Part shown: positions 56,937 to 64,000 of the stretch, piece after piece | Position numbering within the stretch: position 1 is the stretch's first letter | Layout of the letters: every line of letters starts with the position of its first letter | NCBI GenBank assembly: GCA_910890315.1 | Contig: CAJVGD010000001.1 | Location: forward strand, 1,178,001 to 1,242,000 | Source: Serendipita indica DSM 11827 | Lineage: Eukaryota > Basidiomycota > Agaricomycetes > Sebacinales > Serendipitaceae | Length of the DNA stretch: 64,000 bases | Direction of reading: 5' to 3' | Position numbers and translations under genes: made by a program | Notes under the pieces: generated by a model | Seen by the model: only the letters and a program-made list of their open reading frames with translations | Databases searched by the model: none | What the model was told of the DNA's origin: nothing

Positions 56937-59555
56937 ATGCACTCGGTTTCTGATCTCACAACGTTCGCCCGGCGAACGACGGGAGATGTTCCACCTCCGC
57001 TCGTGGTGAGCAGAATAGAATGAAACAGGTGTCTACACATTGATTGCTAATAATTATACGCTTGCAGGGCGCATCTACCACCGTCGTCGGCGACAAGATG
57101 TACCTTTTTGTAAGTTTAAACGCTCTCTATTCCCCTAACCTGGCTGATAATATGGATGGATAGGGTGGAAGACTCGTTTCTCTCCGCAAAATGGTGTCAG
57201 ACATGTACGAATTCAACCTCAAGGCGCACGTTTGGACCAAAATCGAGCCCAAACCCGACGAAGAAGTTCCGGGACCCCGTTATTTTCACAGTGCAGACGC
57301 TTGTGAGTGTTCGGTGACCCAAACTCTGTATCCCTTTTTCCGGGAGAGCCGCCCTTTCAAGAGCACTCTCCGACCCCGGGTCCCGTTCTCACCGATTCAT
57401 AACTGTGCTGACGGGACCGTGTCTTTCACAGGGAATGATCATCTTGTAATATTCGGCGGTATGGGATATACCGACTCTGCATCCGACGAACTATGCGTAC
57501 TCTCGGATGTGCGCGTCTTTTCGCTCTCGACCCTCTCGTGGCTCCCGCCTACACCCGTGCAGACTGCGTCTGCCGAAGAGTCGATTGACGGAACAGAAGT
57601 TCCGCCTCCACGCGCTCGCTACGCGCATCTATCCTCCATCACCTCGTCGCGTCTCTTCATCATCGGAGGCCAAAACCTGTCCAATGACTGGTTGGATGAC
57701 ATTCACGTCTACGACCTGCCGTCCAAGACGTGGGTAATGTGGAAACCTTACCCTCGCCATTGCGGGACCTATCGAAGTGTGGCCGTCTGCGCCCAAAAAC
57801 GGGTGCGCAATCCATCCGAAGAGATGCGTGCCACTCTTGCGAATCATGCTGGCGGTTCAGGAGGGATTGGTGGTGGCATGTCGATGAATGGCACAAGCAG
57901 TCCGCCACCACAAGGTTACCCGTTCCTAGGCCCTGTGGGTGCACGCTTTGCCCCAGAACGCACGGTCAACTCGAATGCGTTGATGCCGAGGACAAACCAT
58001 GGGGATACTGCACCCGATGGTCCCACCCCAACCCGTGAACTCGTCCATTTGCCCTACTCGTGCGACCCGACGGAAAACTTTCCAAACGACGTATTTCTCT
58101 ACTCTAATTACAACGTGAGTGGCTTTTCCAAATTTTGACTCGCCGCGTCTATTTCGCGCCTTGGCGCATATTTTTCTACCCACGCTTTGGTTCGCTTTTC
58201 CCATCAACTGTTGCCCGCTGGCTATAGGGGATGCTCATCTCCCTCCGCGCTTATTCGCATTTATGCGACTGGGAATTTCGAATATTGACGGATCCATAGT
58301 TCACCGACGTTCGGAGAGAGCTCGAGGTCCTTACCCCGTTACCGAACCATGATTTCGCAGTCGACGACCGGTCGAACCTTATGACAGGCAATTCGCTGCC
58401 CCCCGGTCTGCGATTCCCGACCGGTGCGATACTAGGTCACCACCTCGTGATTGCGGGGACATATCTCGCCCACTCGTATCAAAGTTTTTCCATTTGGGCA
58501 CTCGACTTGGTCAGCATGACTTGGTCTCGAATTGACCCTGGAGCTACGCTTGCGAGCGGATCATGGTCGCGAGGTGTGCTGTGGGAGAATGCAAACAAGT
58601 TTCTCATCTTTGGAAATAAGGATGGAAACCTTGTTGAAGATTACAATCGGCGCCTTCTTTCGTGGGATCACATTGCGTATATTGATTTGGAAGCCTTTGG
58701 GATCTACCAGCCACCCGAGTTGGCTCTCAGTCTTGCTGCCCAAGAACTGGGTCTGGCAGCGCTCGAGGAGGGAACCATGGCAGACTTTGAGCTCGTGTGT
58801 GATGATGGACGTCGGATCAGTTGCTCGAGACGACTGCTCGAGAACCGGTGGCCTTGGTTCAGGGATCGCAGAAAGGAGTTTGTAGATGCCGTCACGAGAG
58901 CGATGGAGGCCATGCCGAATGGTGGAAAGGCGACTGGAGATGTGGCATTGCCCAAACTTCCTGGCACACTCGCGGATATCGACAAAGAGTATGGTCGACC
59001 TGACCCGCGATTGACGCCTCGTGCGTTTCATCTCTCGGAGCCTTATCCGGTCACGCTCGCGTTTTTGCAGTGGATGTACGCGCAGGCGATCATCACCCGT
59101 CTGCAGCACACGCCACCCGTGTTGAGCGCTCTCCTCTTGTTGGCGACGACCTATCGGTTGGATCTGCTGGAGAAGCAAGTTCGACATGCGATGCATCGGT
59201 CGTTGAATGCTGCAACGTCGGTCGGCGTGTATGAAGTGGCTACGCTCTGCGATAGTCAGAGCTTGCAGATTCGCGCACTCAAGGTGGTCATGGTGAGTAT
59301 ACATGTTCATTGCACTTACGAGAGTGTCTGATCGGCATGATCTAGTCGTCGAGTCGTCAGCGATCCAATAATCGCCCTCGCCATCAAGGTGGACCCTCTG
59401 GCAGCGGTGGAATGAATGGGCCGTCGGATGATACAGGTGCTAGACCGCGTGGCATGTCTGATGCGCCAAACATGAGAAGGCCTGGTGAACCACAACGGGG
59501 CCCGTCTGGCTCTGGCTATACCTCTGCCCCTCAGACTGGACCAACAGCAAGTTAG
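56937..59555 (+). CDS. Kelch-repeat protein with BTB-like domain
   Basis: Exons 56937-57005, 57068-57109, 57164-57302, 57432-58114, 58300-59292 and 59346-59555 give 711 residues. Kelch-type beta-propeller motifs are spread over the first ~450 residues: 'GASTTVVGDKMYLFGG', 'DHLVIFGGMGY', 'SRLFIIGGQNLSNDWLDDIH' and 'LVIAGTYLAHSYQSF'. A BTB-like region follows ('MADFELVCDDGRRISCSRRL', 'FLQWMYAQAIIT'), then a Gly/Arg/Ser-rich tail. The Kelch plus BTB order recalls fission yeast Ral2, a Ras1 activator; that link is by domain order only. The stop at 59553-59555 overlaps a possible donor (GTTAGC), and the long frame behind it may be the rest of the same protein. Confidence 0.8.
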
Positions 59556-59645
59556 CGTCTTTTTCTTTTTCTTTGTCGTGATAGGTTTACTCAATGCTTC
59601 TCGCTTCTTTTTTTCTCTCTCTCTCTCCACGTGGCGTCTATTACG

Positions 59646-61892
59646 ATGTCGATCTCACCTTTAGATGGATATGTCAGCCACCAGTCCGAACGGCCGTACC
59701 CCCAACAATTGAAACTCGCTATTACCATGCCGAGCAACGACGGCCATAGTCCAGATTTGGATGAGGGGCCGCGACCGGACCCCAACTTCAAGTTTGGCGT
59801 CACGACGCCTTATGTTGGCACTGGGCCAGGCGCCGCATTCTTCGACACACATGACCAGCTCCCATCTGCGATCGAACCTTCGAGCCAGCGCCCAGCACGA
59901 GGGTTCCAGCCGCGACGAAAGGATTCCTCCATCTCTGGTGCAGGATCAGATAGTGGTTCATCGACGACCAACCTCGCCAGGTTCCTACCGAAGAAGACGC
60001 GCGACGCCACCCTCCGTCCGACCACCACGGAAACTGTAGTCACCGATACAGATCGTACGCTCATTCATCCCGACTTGGATGATGAGCGAGCGCCTACGCC
60101 GAACGGGACCCAGCCTGTCGGTGTGGCAGATGCGCGCATGCGACGGTTGTTGCATGAACTCGACTCGATTGGTATTCCAGACGAGATGACAATGGTTCGT
60201 CCGTCGCTTGATATGGACGAACGCGCTGCCGGTTCGTCGGTTGGACATGGATCACCGCCAATGCCTCCTGTCGCCATGGGCAAGTCTCTGCGTCATATAC
60301 CCCCGCCGCCTGGAAAGGCACCTCCATCGAACCTACTAGGCCGAGCAGAAGACGTGGACCGTGCTGCGCAAACGAGACGATGGGCAAATCACACCCCCAA
60401 CGGGTCACTCACCGGGAGAGGATACGGTGTGCCGCCCAGCAGGACTCTCAACCATCCGGATGCGCCCGAGAGTGCCTCGCCTATTACTGATGTCGACGAC
60501 ATGAATGCTTCGAGTCCTTACAATGCCCGTCCAGATGCCAGCCCGCTCATGTCGGCAAACACTGCATTCTCTCGGAGTCCAACTAGTCAAGGTACAGCGA
60601 GTCCGTCTGTTCACCCTAGTCAGCTTCAGCAATTACCGGCACAACAACTTTCACCGCAGCAACGCGGTGTATACCAGCCCGTGCACTCTACCCCTCTTAA
60701 TAGCGCCGCATTCCCTATGCCTCCTCGTGGAGCAACGTCCGCCTCTCCACAACAGCAACATGTCCCGCTCGTTTCGAGGACGCCGCGCAGGCCTGGCACG
60801 GCAGGAAACGATCCACCGGTGGCCTTTTACAACAACCCTGGAGGTGCGAATCGAGCTCGATACGGTAGCGACCAGAACCTTCGTGAACGGTATCTCGCCA
60901 ATCCACCACAAGCTGCACCTTCGATTGCTGGTTCACAAACCTCTCAATCCGGCCTCTCACCCATCTCGCCACTCTCCGCTCCAGCCTTGACAATGTCTTC
61001 ATCTGGTTCTCGCACCAATTCCACGATCAGTGGCGTATTGGAGACACCCGTCGAACCACCTGTTGGCCCGCCGCAACCTTCTTCAACTATCACCCTGGAC
61101 CCGATCAAGGAGAAGCAGTCGCTCGAATTGACGAAACTTCAAGATCTCAAACCACCCACCGCAGAAGAGAAGCAAGGACTTGATACCCCAATCTCTGCGG
61201 GATCTGGGACCCGTCGAGGATCTCTAGACTCTGGAATGCTCCTCAAGTCTCCGCCTTCTGCTTCCCAAGAAAAGGCACGGGAGAGTGGTGCGAGAAGCCC
61301 AATCATTGAAGCCATGAACAGCGGAGCGATTCTACATAATCCTTTTCTCGGCGGAGGATTCGGTGGTGGACTCAGCTTTGGTGGCGTGGGATTTGCGGTC
61401 AAAGATAAGGATCCGCCTCCTTATCGTATGCATTCGCCTCCTTCCTCTGGACCGTCAAACGGGCGAACCAATTCGCTCAGGGCGGCCTCTGTTGGTGGCA
61501 AAAGCGATGGTAGTGGCACAAGTTCCTTTGGTGAAGGTGTATCGGCGTCGAGAATGGACCACGGCGCGGGTACGAGCAGGAAACCCACGCCGGCAGTGGC
61601 ATTGGCGACTGCGTTTGTGAGAGATGGTGTTCCTGGATTAAGTGCGATGCCAGCGTCCGGTTCGGGCATGTCAAAGGCTGAAAAGGCTGCCGAAAAGGCA
61701 CGCCAGAAAGCGGAAAAGGCTGCGCTGAAAGCGGAAGAGGCGCGCATCCGCGTGGAAGAGGAAAAAGAGGCCAAAAAGGCTGCCGAAGAAATGAAGAAGA
61801 GGAGGAAGCAGGAAAAGACCATCAAGCGCCTCCAGGTCGGAGAAATGGGCGTTTATGGCATTAACGGGATGGTGAGATTCAACAACCTCTGA
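59646..61892 (+). CDS. Long disordered protein or C-terminal half of the Kelch/BTB protein
   Basis: Uninterrupted frame of ~748 codons from the ATG at 59646, only 90 bp behind the Kelch stop. It is disordered and Pro/Ser/Gly-rich, with 'NFKFGVTTPYVGTGPGAAFF' near the start and a strongly charged coiled coil close to the end ('EKAAEKARQKAEKAALKAEE', 'KKRRKQEKTIKRL'), ending 'GVYGINGMVRFNNL'. An intron from 59551 (GTTAGC) to a 'cctttag' near 59663 would join the two frames in phase ('GPTA-N-GYVSHQ'). No promoter fits in the gap, so one gene is the simpler reading. Confidence 0.65.
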   Translation: MSISPLDGYVSHQSERPYPQQLKLAITMPSNDGHSPDLDEGPRPDPNFKFGVTTPYVGTGPGAAFFDTHDQLPSAIEPSSQRPARGFQPRRKDSSISGAGSDSGSSTTNLARFLPKKTRDATLRPTTTETVVTDTDRTLIHPDLDDERAPTPNGTQPVGVADARMRRLLHELDSIGIPDEMTMVRPSLDMDERAAGSSVGHGSPPMPPVAMGKSLRHIPPPPGKAPPSNLLGRAEDVDRAAQTRRWANHTPNGSLTGRGYGVPPSRTLNHPDAPESASPITDVDDMNASSPYNARPDASPLMSANTAFSRSPTSQGTASPSVHPSQLQQLPAQQLSPQQRGVYQPVHSTPLNSAAFPMPPRGATSASPQQQHVPLVSRTPRRPGTAGNDPPVAFYNNPGGANRARYGSDQNLRERYLANPPQAAPSIAGSQTSQSGLSPISPLSAPALTMSSSGSRTNSTISGVLETPVEPPVGPPQPSSTITLDPIKEKQSLELTKLQDLKPPTAEEKQGLDTPISAGSGTRRGSLDSGMLLKSPPSASQEKARESGARSPIIEAMNSGAILHNPFLGGGFGGGLSFGGVGFAVKDKDPPPYRMHSPPSSGPSNGRTNSLRAASVGGKSDGSGTSSFGEGVSASRMDHGAGTSRKPTPAVALATAFVRDGVPGLSAMPASGSGMSKAEKAAEKARQKAEKAALKAEEARIRVEEEKEAKKAAEEMKKRRKQEKTIKRLQVGEMGVYGINGMVRFNNL

Positions 61893-62772
61893 CCCCCTTT
61901 TTTTTTTAATTCGCTCTCGCTACGTTATTCTAAATTAATTGGGCTGTGACCTTTCAGGGCATGATACACTGAGACTTATCAAACTCTCGCGACCAGAGGA
62001 TGCACATGGTCACGCCTCGCCATCAGCTACGCTTGCCGAAACCCACGATATTGCCCAAGGCACCTCGCTCGGATATCGAAACGCCACTAGTTCAAACTGC
62101 TCAGCTCCCTGTCTCCGTTCTCAAATGTCTCGTCTCAAGTTGTTCGTGTGATTGGATGATCCTCTTATCGGGCCCGCCACCCCTGCTACATCGTGAGTTC
62201 GATTCTCACCCTCATCGCCATGCTGTGGAGCTGATATCTCTATAGTGTCTTTTATAACTGATGGGTTTCTGCTGTGTACTTTTCATCGACCTGATATATT
62301 ACCACCGGTTTCGTCCTTTTGACGTCGCTTACGTACCGTATGGTCAACGACATCGGGAGCAATGCATGCTCGTTCGATACTGGACAACTAATGATGCTGA
62401 CCTTACGGTTACCGATACATATGGTGTTAAGGCGGGTACGTTGAAGTTGACTTCAAGCATGTGAATCTATTCGCTCTTGCGGGGAACCATCGGCACAGAT
62501 ACATCTCTGATTGCTCCCGGTAAAGAATTTGATTGACAACTAAATACAGTGACTAATGCTCGAAATGGCTTTTGGGGGTTTAAACAACATGATAGCTAAG
62601 CACGTCAATGGCTATAGGATACTTTTGGCCAGTAATAGTCCTGGCACTGATGAAACGTCCACGAGCGATTATTTGAAGAGTCAATGGGAGAGAACAAAGG
62701 AGTACCGTCCGCCTATGAATGTTCCAACCCTTGGATCAGACGCACGACCCGCTGGAAGGCTGGGTCGACTTT
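61893..62772. other. Spacer with a tRNA-like T-arm
   Basis: 3' region of the preceding gene and downstream region of ZnF-D. At about 62193 'gtgagttcgattctcac' forms a perfect 5 bp T-arm with a 7-base loop, but no D-arm or acceptor stem can be paired with it. No gene supported. Confidence 0.4.
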
Positions 62773-64000
62773 TTACGAAGCATTGTGAGAAGCCTTTTCT
62801 TCTTCTGGCAAAGTTGTGGGCCTTAGACGAGGGACGCTTTGTAAGGGAATGCCACTCACTGGTTGCGCCACTTGAACAACCTCTTGCTGAACTGCATCTG
62901 GATGAAGAGTCGTAATGTGTCTCCGAAGATTCTGGCGCGTGAGAACCTTTTCGCAGATTTCGCATTGCTTCTTTGGCTTCTTCTTGCGGTTCACATGATC
63001 GGCGAGCAAGCCCAGGGAGGTATATCGCTCGAGGCTACGTGGGTCCGACATATGTCAGCGGTAGCACAAAGATACACACGCCTTACTCACCACCCATTCT
63101 TCTTGCATGCTCCATTGCAAGCAAATGGACGGTACTCGAAATGCGCTCTGGCATGTGCGGCTGCTCTGTCCCTCCTGGAGCACCTGTGATCACACGGTCC
63201 ATTCTGATCATCTGCAAAGCACAAGTGTCCCTGGGTAGACTCGTGGAAATATTCAAATCTCGTCGTTGCACCCGGGGAGAGGACGCCACTGACGACGAAC
63301 GGATCGTTGTCATCAAGAGCAGGCTCCATCTCGTCATTTTCACACCAAGTCTGCGTGAGGATGTAAAATGCGAGCAATTGCCGACGGGGTTGACTGGGAA
63401 AGGCTCTCAAGATCCGGTTCCGGATCTCTTCGTTGTCGGGCCGCTGGAAATCTGCCAATAGTCGCTTGAAGCAGTCCGATTCTTGATCCTGGTCGGTGCC
63501 CATGGACTGCTCGTCGGACTCTTCGTTGCTTGTCGCGTCGTTAATGCTTGTGTCCTCGTTTTCCTCAGGCTCGACGATCACTGGTGCATTTTGGGCCTCG
63601 GAATCCAGACCAGGAGGATGCATATGATGCCTGAACAATGTACCTGCGCCGATTTCCAGGATATGGGAATTGACTTGAACTGCTCTATATGAGCTAGGCC
63701 TGATCTCCCAGGAGACACGTACCAATATGGGTACCATCTATAAGGAAGGCTGCGCGACTGTCATCGACACGAGGAAAGTATTGGAATACTGTGGCGAGGT
63801 GGGGAGAATGTGGGGGGACATAAACATGATCCACGACCTGGTGAATAGACTGGCCGGTGGGTACGGACTCGGGCTCGCTCAGGGGGAGTGGCGACACGAG
63901 ATGCGGCATGTCTTGAGGAAGCCAGTACACTGGCGCTGACTGGTGGACATCCGACAACTGGCCAAGAGCGACGAGGTTGTGTCCAGCTACAACGATTTCT
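62773..64000 (-). CDS. Zinc-finger protein ZnF-D, 5' end outside window
   Basis: The open frame reaches the right window edge ('EIVVAGHNLVALGQLSDVHQ'), so the start lies beyond it. Visible exons run from the edge to about 63726, from ~63700 to 63091, and 63034-62773. A disordered acidic part ('EENEDTSINDATSNEESDEQ') is followed by 'LRAFPSQPRRQLLAFYILTQ', then a first finger region ('CDHRC...RAAAHARAHFEYRPF'), 'CNGACKKNGC...LLADHV', and a classical finger 'CEICEKVLTRQNLRRHITTLH'. The last intron (63090-63035) cuts a Cys codon (TG|C). Paralogous in plan to ZnF-A, B and C about 30-37 kb away. Confidence 0.65.

Noticed and set aside
62160-62225. Possible tRNA on plus ('gtgagttcgattctcac' as T-arm)
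   Set aside because: The T-arm is perfect, but no matching acceptor stem, D-arm with an A-box, or anticodon arm can be folded from the preceding ~70 bases. At most a tRNA-derived relic.
62556-62915. 119-codon plus-strand frame
   Set aside because: Its second half is the shadow of the ZnF-D last exon on minus, which shows a classical C2H2 finger; the first half has no recognisable pattern.

Overview
This is eukaryotic DNA from a filamentous fungus, almost certainly an agaricomycete basidiomycete and most like Rhizoctonia/Ceratobasidium. The signs are genes cut by many 45-60 bp GT-AG introns, a NACHT protein with near-identical WD40 repeats, F-box proteins of the 'LNDDV...LLQTPSLWTW' type, and conserved genes such as shugoshin, prefoldin 6, OPA3, CMC1 and Ap4A phosphorylase. 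The species is inferred; only the fungal and basidiomycete character is seen directly. Exon borders were read by eye from splice motifs, frame and family fit, and in most genes the exon lengths add up to an intact frame.

Left part (1-10.4 kb): the 3' end of an aromatic amino acid decarboxylase, prefoldin subunit 6, an unknown gene, about 2.6 kb with no clear gene, a three-finger C2H2 gene, and a divergent pair (OPA3 on minus, an unknown nuclear protein on plus).

Second part (10.8-18.6 kb): four tandem copies, plus one relic, of a lineage-specific surface protein gene: signal peptide, Gly/Ser linker, conserved Tyr/Gly-rich ectodomain with many N-glycosylation sites, one membrane helix and a basic tail. 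The copies share a promoter module. Three have an intron in the linker and one does not, and copy 2 is decaying.

Third part (18.9-27.7 kb): shugoshin on minus and a tandem-BRCT protein on plus face away from one shared upstream region, followed by a zinc-finger gene (ZnF-A) and CMC1. From 28 to 34 kb lie a 209 bp hairpin and two more zinc-finger genes of the same type (ZnF-B, ZnF-C); a fourth (ZnF-D) runs off the right edge. In these four genes and in the three-finger gene at 5.9 kb, an intron cuts the second cysteine codon of a finger.

Fourth part (35.8-53.3 kb): a large C2H2 gene, an intact F-box gene, then two F-box relics (a 5' half and a 3' half) on either side of an 8.4 kb block. That block holds Ap4A phosphorylase, a small unknown gene and a NOD-like receptor (hydrolase-like domain, NACHT, 15 WD40 repeats), which has a 1 bp frameshift in repeat 14. 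A 5'-truncated LINE end abuts the first F-box relic.

Right part (53.8-64 kb): another F-box gene, an orphan coding fragment, a Kelch/BTB gene whose C-terminal half is probably the long reading frame right behind it, and ZnF-D.
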